51,708 nt of DNA from Actinacidiphila acidipaludis. GTDB lineage: Bacteria > Actinomycetota > Actinomycetes > Streptomycetales > Streptomycetaceae. Both the position numbers and the translations under genes were made by a program. Location: NCBI RefSeq assembly GCF_019890725.1, contig NZ_JAINZZ010000058.1, positions 1 to 51,708 on the forward strand, read 5' to 3'. The notes beneath the pieces are model-generated. The model was not told the origin of the DNA. It made no database searches and saw only the letters and a program-made list of their open reading frames with translations. Positions 25,091-32,271 of this stretch are shown here, piece by piece (the stretch's first letter is position 1; the number at the start of each line of letters is the position of its first letter).

Positions 25091-25843
25091 TCACTCCCGG
25101 GGCCGCTGGAAGAGGGCGGTCCAGAGGAAGGGGTGGCCGAAGTGGGGGGAGGACGGGGGCTCGTGGCGCATGCGGCGCGACTCCCGCACGGTGAAGGCGG
25201 AGAAGATCGCGCGCAGCGACGCCGGGGTGTAGGCGAGACCGCCGTGGAGACGGCCCTCGCGGTAGAAGGCGGCGTCGGAAAGCTCCGAGCCCATGGCCCC
25301 GGAGGCGAAGCACGTCAGGGCGAGGTGGCCGCCCGGTGCCAGGACGCGGTCGAGGAGGGCGAGGTAGCTGATCCGGCGGTGCGGCGGCAGATGGTGGAAG
25401 CAGCCCGAGTCGCAGATCAGGTCGTAGGAGCCGGCCCGGCCCACGGCGTCCGGCGTGAAGGCGTCGCCGCGGTGGAAGTGGACGCGGCTCTCGACGCCGG
25501 CCGCCCGGGCCCGCTCCGCGGCCCACGCGATCGCCGAGGGGGAGAGGTCGACGGCGTCCACCTCGAAGCCCTGGGCGGCCAGGAACACGGCGTTGCGCCC
25601 CGGCCCGCACCCGAGGTCGAGGGCTCGGCCGCCCCGGGCGACCAGGCCGCGGTCGAGACAGCCGGCGAGGTTCTCGTCCGGCTTGTCCACGAAGAACGGC
25701 ACCGGTTTCGCCGGGTCGGCGTAGAACCCGTCCCACCACGCGCTGCCCCCGCCCTCCGTCCAGCGGTCGGCCTCGGGCGCGAACAGCCCGTCCAGCAGCG
25801 CCAGTACGTCCTCGACGGTACGGATCGTCCGGTCCGGTTCCAC
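25091..25843 (-). CDS. Class I SAM-dependent methyltransferase
   Basis: This 250-residue protein has a Rossmann methyltransferase core. Motif I is ALDLGCGPGRNAVFLAAQGFEVDAVDLSPSAI (about residues 73-104), followed by VHFHRGDAF and SYDLICDSGCFHHLPPH, then HLALTCFA. The WWDGFYADPAKPVPFFVDKPDENL lead-in is typical of small-molecule methyltransferases of the TehB/thiopurine group. Substrate unknown. GTG start at 25843 with a purine-rich GGAGAGGG upstream. It is a monocistronic-looking minus-strand gene. Confidence 0.88.
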   Translation of the reverse strand: MEPDRTIRTVEDVLALLDGLFAPEADRWTEGGGSAWWDGFYADPAKPVPFFVDKPDENLAGCLDRGLVARGGRALDLGCGPGRNAVFLAAQGFEVDAVDLSPSAIAWAAERARAAGVESRVHFHRGDAFTPDAVGRAGSYDLICDSGCFHHLPPHRRISYLALLDRVLAPGGHLALTCFASGAMGSELSDAAFYREGRLHGGLAYTPASLRAIFSAFTVRESRRMRHEPPSSPHFGHPFLWTALFQRPRE

Positions 25844-26038
25844 CCGGCCCCCTCTCCCGCAGGAGCGGCCATCGTAACCGGGCGGGCCGGTAAAAGCCCA
25901 GGTCAGGCAGGGTGTGCTGAGCTCCTGGGGGACGCTGTGCGGGCCGAACGCGACACCATGAAGGCTCCCACCCGCGGCCGGGTGCGCGCGTCCGCGCGGG
26001 CGGCCCTGGGAGGCCGTCGTGGACCCGTTCTTCGATGC

Positions 26039-26653
26039 TCAGCCCGCGGAAATCGCGGCGGTCACGGCCGAGAGGTCGGGCTCGCGCAGGCCCACGCAGT
26101 CCTGTGCCCAGAATGTCTCGGAGTAGACGAACGTGCCCGTCATCCACTCCTCGTGGGCGGACAGCGCCGCCACCTGGAACGCGCCCGGCGGGTACCGCAA
26201 CGACGGTGCCCGGAAGCCCAGTTGCTCGGCCGGACGGAACCCGCGGGCGCCGTAGTAGCGCGGCGAGCCCTCCAGGAACACCAGCGGGACGCCCGCCGCG
26301 TCGGCTGCCGCCAGCGCGTGCGCGACCAGCCGCGTGCCGATCCCGCGGCCCTGGTACTCCGGATGCACGCCGAGCGGGGACAGCGAGTACATGTCGACCA
26401 GCCGCGGCAGTGCGTCCAGCCGGCACGCGCTCAGCATCACGTGCCCGGCGACGCGGGTGCCGTCGACGGCGACGAAGGACAGCGGCGGCAGCGCCGCCGG
26501 CGCCGACCGCAGCGCGTCCACGAGCCCGGGCACCCGCTCCGGATCTCCGAAGGCCAGCGCCTGCAGCTCCCGTACCGCCGCCACGTCACCGGCCGTCTCG
26601 GCCCTGATCACCGCGTCTGCGGGCACGTCGGAGTGCCCCTCGGCTGCCGTCAT
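26039..26653 (-). CDS. GNAT family N-acetyltransferase
   Basis: This 204-residue protein has an acetyl-CoA binding GNAT core. VIRAETAGDVAAVRELQALAF opens the fold. LSPLGVHPEYQGRGIGTRLVAHAL (about residues 91-114) is motif A with the R/QxxGxG/A loop, and PLVFLEGSPRYYGARGFRPAEQLGF is the motif B arm, as in YhbS-type acetyltransferases. Acceptor substrate unknown. ATG start at 26653. Confidence 0.88.
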   Translation of the reverse strand: MTAAEGHSDVPADAVIRAETAGDVAAVRELQALAFGDPERVPGLVDALRSAPAALPPLSFVAVDGTRVAGHVMLSACRLDALPRLVDMYSLSPLGVHPEYQGRGIGTRLVAHALAAADAAGVPLVFLEGSPRYYGARGFRPAEQLGFRAPSLRYPPGAFQVAALSAHEEWMTGTFVYSETFWAQDCVGLREPDLSAVTAAISAG

Positions 26654-26733
26654 GCGCGCGACGGTACGCTCCGCCCGCGTCCACGGGCCATCGATATTCG
26701 CGGGCTGCCGGCGTCAGGCGGACGGTTCCCCGG

Positions 26734-28068
26734 TCAGGGCGCCTGCCGGCCCCCGGTCGGCAGCGTCCGCGGCAGCTCCGGCGACTCGGTGTCCAGCGGC
26801 ACCGCGGTCGACCGCACCATCCCGAGCTGCACCGCCTGCTTGGACAGCACCGCGTCGAGGAACCACTCGGCGGCGACCCGGGAGCGGTTCGCCGGCATCG
26901 CCCACAGGTGGTAGGCGCGGGTGACGGCCCCGGCGGCGACGCCGGACAGCGGCACGCCCAGCGGATTGGCCGCCGCCTGGGCCCCGCCGAGATCCACGAC
27001 GAAGCCGAGGTCGTGGTGCTTGTAGGGGCGGGCCGTGCCGTAGCCGAGCGACGCCGCGACGTTCCGGGCGAGGGTCTTGCCCTGGCGGGTCGCGTGCTGC
27101 GCGGTCATCGGGGTGTACGACCCGGGGCGGGTCGCGTCCGGCACGGCGGCGGCGTCCCCGGCCGCGAACACCTCGGGGTGACCCGGGACCGTCAGATCCG
27201 GCCCGACCACCAGGCGGCCCTTGACGGTGGTCAGACCCACCCGGTCGACCAGCGGGTCCGGCCGCACACCGACGCACCAGATCAGGCTGCGGGTGGCGAC
27301 CTCCTCGCCGGTGCTCAGCACCACGCCGTCGGCGGTGGCCTCCTGCACCGTCTGGCCGGTCCGCACCTCCACGCCGCGCCGGCGCAGCACCCGGTCGGCG
27401 GTCCGCGACAGGTGCGGGTCCAGCTCCGGCAGCACGCGCTCGGCGATGTCCAGCAGCAGCCACCGCGGCGGGTCCCGGTACCGCAGCACGCGGTGCCGCC
27501 TGACCAGCGCGTCGGTGAAGAGCTTGCCCTGGGCGGCCACCTCGGTGCCGGTGTAGCCCGCGCCGACCACGACGTACGTGCACCGGGCGACGCACTCCCG
27601 CGGGTCGTCCGTGGCGCCGGCCAGTTCGATCTGCCGGGTGATGTGGTCGCGCAGGTACAGGGCCTCGGGCATGCCGCGGTAGCCGTGCGCGTGCTCGGCG
27701 ATCCCCGGGATCGGCAACAGCCGGTTGACGCTGCCCACGGTGAGTACGAGACGGTCGTACGACATGCTGCCCGTGTCGCCCTCGGGGCCGGTGTAGGAGA
27801 CCGTGCGCTGGTCCAGGTCCACGCCGTGCGCCTCGCCGAGCACGAGCCGGGCCTGCGGCAGCGTGCCGGGCAGCGACACCGCGACCCGGCGGGGATCCAG
27901 CACCCCGGAGGAGACCTGCGGCAGCAGCGGCAGGTACAGGAAGTAGTCCGTGGGGTTGATCAGGGCGACTTCGACGTGTCCGCGCAGACCGCGGTGCCTG
28001 AGCAGGGCGCGGGCGGCTTCGTATCCGGCGAATCCGGCGCCGACGACGAGTACACGGAGTCGGGACAT
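26734..28068 (-). CDS. Type II NADH dehydrogenase-like FAD/NAD(P) oxidoreductase
   Basis: This 444-residue two-dinucleotide-binding flavoprotein probably passes electrons from NADH to quinone at the inner face of the membrane without pumping protons. The N-terminal FAD motif is VLVVGAGFAGYEAARALL (residues 6-23) and the NAD motif is YVVVGAGYTGTEVAAQGKL (about 166-184). The second FAD contact is EVFAAGDAAAVPD. The C-terminal AYHLWAMPANRSRVAAEW is the usual amphipathic membrane-contact region. ATG 28068 has AAGGGAG 7 nt upstream; the frame is open another 560 nt upstream but that extension has no family similarity. Confidence 0.9.
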   Translation of the reverse strand: MSRLRVLVVGAGFAGYEAARALLRHRGLRGHVEVALINPTDYFLYLPLLPQVSSGVLDPRRVAVSLPGTLPQARLVLGEAHGVDLDQRTVSYTGPEGDTGSMSYDRLVLTVGSVNRLLPIPGIAEHAHGYRGMPEALYLRDHITRQIELAGATDDPRECVARCTYVVVGAGYTGTEVAAQGKLFTDALVRRHRVLRYRDPPRWLLLDIAERVLPELDPHLSRTADRVLRRRGVEVRTGQTVQEATADGVVLSTGEEVATRSLIWCVGVRPDPLVDRVGLTTVKGRLVVGPDLTVPGHPEVFAAGDAAAVPDATRPGSYTPMTAQHATRQGKTLARNVAASLGYGTARPYKHHDLGFVVDLGGAQAAANPLGVPLSGVAAGAVTRAYHLWAMPANRSRVAAEWFLDAVLSKQAVQLGMVRSTAVPLDTESPELPRTLPTGGRQAP

Positions 28069-28408
28069 GGACGCTCCCTTCCTCACGCGGCACTTGCCCG
28101 GCACCGAAGCGGGGCAAACCAGGAGAGAAGGGGCGAAGCGGTCGCCCGGTGCGGCAGCGCGAACGCGCCCGCGCATTATCCCAAAAGGGACGCTGCGCCG
28201 CCCTTCGAGGACGCCCGGAAGCGTGGTCCCTGCGCCCGCCCCGCGGCTCCCTGCGACACCGGCCCCTGACCGCATGTGACCGAATTCGGTTGCCTGCCTT
28301 CGCAGTTCGACCACGAAAGAGTGAATTCGCCCAAGCAGGACCGTTTTTGCGGATGGGTGTACCCGTACGTTCCCCTTCATGGTGGCAGCGGAGATCTGGA
28401 GGGACCTC
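28069..28408. other. Divergent intergenic region
   Basis: This 340-nt gap between divergent genes holds a 10-bp palindrome, CCGAATTCGG (about 28279), and a second GAATTCG about 40 nt downstream. The run around 28275-28375 is AT-richer than average and likely contains the promoter of the small gene at 28409. No gene is seen in it. Confidence 0.5.
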
Positions 28409-28639
28409 ATGGCCATCCCCACCTCGTTCTTCCGGTCCGTGACGGCGGAGAAGGTGCGCGAGGAGGGCCGCGTGCAGAGCCGGGCGGAGGACACGATCAC
28501 CGTGCTGCAGCTGCGCGGGATCGAGGTCAGTGACGAGGTGCGGGAGCGGGTCGAGAGCTGCAAGGACTCGGACCTGGTCCGGCTGTGGTTCAACCGGGCC
28601 ATCACCGTCGACCGTGCCGAGGACATCTTCGCCGAGTGA
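28409..28639 (+). CDS. Small conserved-looking protein, 76 residues
   Basis: The ATG at 28409 has an excellent GGAGGGA ribosome site 4-5 nt upstream, which decides against the upstream GTG/ATG starts in the same frame. The charged soluble protein runs MAIPTSFFRSVTAEKVREEGR, then VLQLRGIEVSDEVRERVESCKDSDLVRLWFNRAITVDRAEDIF. The second half resembles the C-terminal tail of Rpn/PD-(D/E)XK transposase-family proteins (a RGIxVxxExRxRIxxCxDxxxLxxWxxRA pattern), without the nuclease part. Function unknown; resemblance is from memory. Confidence 0.75.
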   Translation: MAIPTSFFRSVTAEKVREEGRVQSRAEDTITVLQLRGIEVSDEVRERVESCKDSDLVRLWFNRAITVDRAEDIFAE

Positions 28640-28661
28640 CGCCGTCCCCCGGCGGCCGTCC

Positions 28662-28688
28662 CCCGGCGGCCGTCCGCCGGCCGCCGGG
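28662..28688. terminator. Convergent terminator hairpin
   Basis: A perfect 10-bp stem (28662-28671 with 28679-28688, 7-nt loop) lies between the small gene and the ASCH gene. It follows a tandem 14-nt repeat of GTCCCCCGGCGGCC. Confidence 0.7.
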
Positions 28689-28692
28689 TTCC

Positions 28693-29121
28693 TCAGGTGA
28701 GGCGGGCGACGAGCCGGAAGCGTTCCAGGACGACGGGCGTCGCGTCCGTGATCGTGAAGCCGGGGTCGCCCAGGATCTCCCGCATCGGCTCGCTGGTGAA
28801 GAAGCGTTCGTGGGCGGCCCGCCAGGTGTCGAGGGACGTGTCGCCCTCGCCCTCGTCCACCGCATGGGCGAGATCCACCTCGCCGATCGGGACGACCCGC
28901 ACCTCGTCGACCTCGATCACCGCGACCGGCCGCTCCTGCGAGTCCACGACCACGGACCGCGAGCCGGGCTCGGGCAGCGCCTCGCCCTCCGCCTCGTAGG
29001 CGGCCAGCAGCCCCGTCGTCGAGGTCTTCGCCCCGCTCAGGATCGCCGCCACCAGCTTGTCCCGCAGCGGCCCCGGAAACCCGAACTCGGCGACGGCCAG
29101 CCCCGTGATGTCCTGTGTCAT
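28693..29121 (-). CDS. ASCH domain protein
   Basis: This 142-residue protein matches the ASCH (PUA-like, RNA-binding or amidohydrolase) family. FGFPGPLRDKLVAAILSGAKTSTTGLL carries the GxKT/TST signature. VVVDSQERPVAVIEVDEVRVVPIGEV forms the barrel strands, and DLAHAVDEGEGDTSLDTWRAAHERFF matches the family helix. Small ASCH proteins may hydrolyse N4-acylcytidines or bind RNA; which applies here cannot be told. ATG start at 29121. Confidence 0.85.
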   Translation of the reverse strand: MTQDITGLAVAEFGFPGPLRDKLVAAILSGAKTSTTGLLAAYEAEGEALPEPGSRSVVVDSQERPVAVIEVDEVRVVPIGEVDLAHAVDEGEGDTSLDTWRAAHERFFTSEPMREILGDPGFTITDATPVVLERFRLVARLT

Positions 29122-29488
29122 GAGCGGAGGGTACGAGCTCCGGCCCTCACGGCGTCAGGGATTTCAGGTCCAGAGCGATCCCGAACGGCACCGTCGGCTG
29201 CGGGGCGGGGCGGCAGGTTGCGGCCAGAAGATCGCGGCGGGGTGCGGGGGCGGTCGTAAGGTGGGGGCCTGGCGCGGCCGGCGCGGGAAGCCCGGCGCCG
29301 CCGCACCGCGCCCCCGGCGTTCCGCGTTGCCTCGCGACGCGGCGCTCGTTGGGCAATGATGGGTTTCAGCGAGCCCGGACCCCAAAAGGGTGGGCATACC
29401 CTCGAGGAAGATCCGCTATGCGCCGATCGGGCGACTTCTTCTCCTCCCGTAGCACCTTATTTTTCCGATCATTCAAGAGGAGCCGGTC
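29122..29488. other. Divergent intergenic region with 11-bp repeat
   Basis: This 367-nt gap has no convincing gene. The last 60 nt contain an AT-rich stretch (29450-29475) that likely belongs to the promoter of the M20 gene. GGGCATACCCT occurs at 29392-29402 and again at 29492-29502, exactly 100 nt apart, the second over the M20 start codon region. Confidence 0.55.
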
Positions 29489-30844
29489 GTGGGGCATACC
29501 CTGACTGAGGTGAACGACTCACCCGCAGCGCCGTCAGAAGATCCTTCCGGCGCGTCGTCCGAGGCCGCCGGGTCGCCAGGTGCGGGCAGCCCGCAGGACG
29601 CCGCCCTTCCCCAGGGCGTCCTCCCGCAGGACCCCCCGGACCCGGACGACGCAGCCGTCCTCCCGCAGAGTGCGACCCTGGAGCCCGCCCTGCCGCCAGA
29701 CCTCCGCGCCGAGCTGATCGCCTTTCGCCGCGACCTGCACCGCCACCCCGAACTCGGCCGCCAGGAGTTCCGCACCACCGAGAAGGTGCGGGCCCGCCTG
29801 GCCGCCGCCGGACTCAGCCCCCGCGTGCTGCCCAACGGCACCGGCCTGATCTGCGACATCGGCGCCGACGACCCGGCCCGCGGCCGGCTGGCACTGCGCG
29901 CCGACCTGGACGCCCTCCCGGTGCCGGACACGAAGCAGGTCGAGTACCGCTCCACCGTCGAGGGCCGCGCCCACGCCTGCGGTCACGACGTGCACACCAG
30001 CGTCGTACTCGGCACCGGCCTGGTGCTGGCCCGCCTCGCCGAGGAGGGGCGCCTGCCGCGGCCGGTCCGGCTGCTGTTCCAGGCCGCCGAGGAGGTCATG
30101 CCCGGCGGTGCCCTGGACGCGGTGAAGGCCGGTGTGCTGAACGGGGTGGAACGTATCCTCGCCGTGCACTGCGACCCCAAGGTCGAGGTCGGCCGGATCG
30201 GTCTGCGCCCCGGCCCGATCACCTCCGCCGCCGACCGGCTCAAGCTGGTGCTGGACGGCCCCGGCGGGCACAGCGCCCGCCCGCACCTGACGACCGACCT
30301 GGTGATGGCCGCCGCCAAGCTCGCCACCGAGCTGCCGGCCGCGCTGAGCCGGCGGGTCGACCCGCGCTCCGGCCTGAGCATCGTGTGGGGCCGTATGGAG
30401 GCCGGTCACGCGGCGAACGTCATCCCGCAGCACGCCGAGATCGAGGGCACGGTCCGCTGCCTGGACCTGGTGGCCTGGCACGAGGCACCGGACCTGGTGC
30501 ACGAGGTGATCGACCAGATCGCCTCCATCTACCGCGCCAAGTGCGAGATCACCTACCAGCGCGGCGTGCCGCCGGTGGTCAACGAGGCCGGCTCGGTGGA
30601 GCTGCTGCGCGACGCGATGACCGCGAAGTTCGGCGCGCACACCGTCGAGGACACCGAGCAGAGCCTGGGCGGCGAGGACTTCTCGTGGTACCTGGAGCAC
30701 GTTCCGGGCGCGCTGGCGCGACTCGGTGTGCGGCCGGTCGGCGACACCGCGAAGCGCGATCTGCACCAGGGCGACTTCGACGTGGACGAGGGCGCCATCG
30801 CGGTCGGTGTGGAACTCTTCACAGCGGCGGCGCTGCTCTCCTGA
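29489..30844 (+). CDS. M20 family amidohydrolase/metallopeptidase
   Basis: This 451-residue protein has a low-complexity, acidic Pro/Ala-rich N-terminal extension of ~68 residues. The M20D core follows: LIAFRRDLHRHPELGRQEF, LALRADLDALPV, HACGHDVHTSVVLGTG (metal ligands), FQAAEEVMPGGALDAV (catalytic/metal Glu pair), and later LGGEDFSWYLEHVPGALARLG. It should hydrolyse an N-acyl amino acid or similar amide using two metal ions. GTG 29489 has AGAGGAG 6 nt upstream; a second in-frame GTG is 29510. A BMP nucleoside-binding lipoprotein gene follows 200 nt downstream but with its own promoter. Confidence 0.9.
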   Translation: MGHTLTEVNDSPAAPSEDPSGASSEAAGSPGAGSPQDAALPQGVLPQDPPDPDDAAVLPQSATLEPALPPDLRAELIAFRRDLHRHPELGRQEFRTTEKVRARLAAAGLSPRVLPNGTGLICDIGADDPARGRLALRADLDALPVPDTKQVEYRSTVEGRAHACGHDVHTSVVLGTGLVLARLAEEGRLPRPVRLLFQAAEEVMPGGALDAVKAGVLNGVERILAVHCDPKVEVGRIGLRPGPITSAADRLKLVLDGPGGHSARPHLTTDLVMAAAKLATELPAALSRRVDPRSGLSIVWGRMEAGHAANVIPQHAEIEGTVRCLDLVAWHEAPDLVHEVIDQIASIYRAKCEITYQRGVPPVVNEAGSVELLRDAMTAKFGAHTVEDTEQSLGGEDFSWYLEHVPGALARLGVRPVGDTAKRDLHQGDFDVDEGAIAVGVELFTAAALLS

Positions 30845-30965
30845 GCAGGCCCGCGGGCGTCGTCGATCGCCCTGTGGACTGGCGTTCTGACGCGGGGTGA
30901 GGCACCGGTCACCGGTGCTTCACCTGGCCGAAATGCGTCGATCCGATAACGGGTCTTCATTCGGT

Positions 30966-30993
30966 CTTTACCTGACATCTACGCGCGTTAAGC
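30966..30993 (+). promoter_or_regulatory. Promoter and operator-like palindrome before BMP lipoprotein gene
   Basis: CTACGCGCGTTA (30978-30989) matches 10 of 12 bases of the CTACGCGCGTAG palindrome found at 32182 and 41407. It overlaps a plausible promoter: TTTACC (30966-30971), 16 nt, TAAGCT (30988-30993). A bound regulator would block RNA polymerase. Confidence 0.5.
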
Positions 30994-31044
30994 TCCGGGC
31001 TTAGCCAGCGCCGGACGGGGCGCTTCAGACTGAAGGGGACCCTC

Positions 31045-32088
31045 TTGCGCCGGGTATCCAAGATCGCCGCGGCCGGTGTCGTGTCCGCGGCTCTCGCGCT
31101 GACCGCTACCGCTTGCGGTAGCAGCTCGACCACTTCGTCGTCGTCGGGTGGCAAAGACGGCAACAAGGGCGTCGGCATGGCCTTCGACGTCGGCGGCCGT
31201 GGCGACCACTCCTTCAACGACTCCGCGGCCCGTGGCATGGACAAGGCCGACAAGGAGTTCAATATAGGCCACAAGGAGCAGACGGCCAGCAACGGCGAGA
31301 CGGAGTCCGACCGCGAGCAGCGGCTGGACCTGCTGGCGGGCGCGGGCTACAACCCCGTCATCGCGGTCGGCTTCACCTACGGCGACGCGGTCAAGAAGAT
31401 CGCCGCGAAGTACCCGAAGACCACCTTCGGCATCGTCGACTCCGTCGTCGACTCGTCCAACGTGGACAGCATGGTCTTCTCGACCGAGCAGAGCTCCTAC
31501 CTCGCGGGTGTCGCCGCGGCCCTGAAGTCCAAGACCGGCAAGGTCGGCTTCATCGGCGGTGTGCACAACACCCTGATCGGCACCTTCCAGGCCGGCTTCG
31601 ACCAGGGCGTGAAGGACACCAAGCCGTCCGACACGGTCACCGACCAGTACCTGTACGAGACCGACACCAAGGGCTTCAACGACCCGACGTCGGCGCAGGG
31701 CAAGGCCCAGGGCATGCTCGACAACGGTGTGGACGTCATCTACACCGCGGCCGGCCTCTCCGGTGACGGCTCGATCCAGGCGGTGGCGGGCAAGTCCGGC
31801 GCCTGGGCGATCGGCGTGGACTCCGACCAGTACCAGGACGCGGCGCTGGCCAAGTACAAGAACAGCATCCTCACCTCGGCGGTCAAGAACGTCGACGTGG
31901 CGGTCTACGACCTGATCAAGTCCGTCCACGACGGCAAGGCGAAGACCGGCACCAACGCCTACGACCTGAAGACCGGCGGTGTCTCGCTGGCGACCTCCGG
32001 CGGCTTCCTGACGGACATCCAGTCGCAGATCGACGCCGCCAAGGCGAAGATCGTCTCCGGTCAGATCAAGGTCAAGTCGACCCCGTGA
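31045..32088 (+). CDS. BMP family nucleoside-binding lipoprotein (ABC transporter)
   Basis: This 347-residue substrate-binding lipoprotein belongs to the Med/BMP (PnrA-like) class that captures purine and pyrimidine nucleosides. The signal ends in the lipobox TATAC (about residue 26). A Ser/Gly tether follows. Core motifs are AFDVGGRGDHSFNDSAARGMDKA, YNPVIAVGFTYGDAVKKIA, TTFGIVDSVVD, KVGFIGGVHNTLIGTFQAGFDQGV and GVDVIYTAAGLSGDGSIQA. The TTG start at 31045 is preceded by GAAGGGGA at 5-6 nt. Its ATPase and permeases follow at 32272-36283 behind a separate operator, so the abundant binding protein may be made from its own promoter. Confidence 0.93.
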   Translation: MRRVSKIAAAGVVSAALALTATACGSSSTTSSSSGGKDGNKGVGMAFDVGGRGDHSFNDSAARGMDKADKEFNIGHKEQTASNGETESDREQRLDLLAGAGYNPVIAVGFTYGDAVKKIAAKYPKTTFGIVDSVVDSSNVDSMVFSTEQSSYLAGVAAALKSKTGKVGFIGGVHNTLIGTFQAGFDQGVKDTKPSDTVTDQYLYETDTKGFNDPTSAQGKAQGMLDNGVDVIYTAAGLSGDGSIQAVAGKSGAWAIGVDSDQYQDAALAKYKNSILTSAVKNVDVAVYDLIKSVHDGKAKTGTNAYDLKTGGVSLATSGGFLTDIQSQIDAAKAKIVSGQIKVKSTP

Positions 32089-32179
32089 CCGGGCTGTACG
32101 AACAAGCATGACCGTGAGGCTCGGCGGGGGGTTGCTGAAGCACCCCCGCCGGGCCTCCGTTTGCGTGCCGATACGGTCA

Positions 32180-32195
32180 CGCTACGCGCGTAGCG
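32180..32195. promoter_or_regulatory. Perfect palindromic operator before ABC ATPase operon
   Basis: CGCTACGCGCGTAGCG is a 16-bp perfect palindrome in the 183-nt gap between the BMP gene and the ATPase gene. Its CTACGCGCGTAG core recurs exactly at 41407 and nearly at 30978. The size fits a dimeric regulator, which is not encoded in this window. Confidence 0.65.
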
Positions 32196-32271
32196 CAAGG
32201 TTTCCGCGATACCTTCGCCCCCACCGCCCGAACCGCCCCGCCCCGAGCCTTTCCCCCGAGGAGAGTGCGCC

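Noticed and set aside
24704..26914. 736-codon plus-strand frame
   Set aside because: Only the XRE remnant (24854-25060) in it is gene-like. The rest is antisense to the methyltransferase and GNAT genes.
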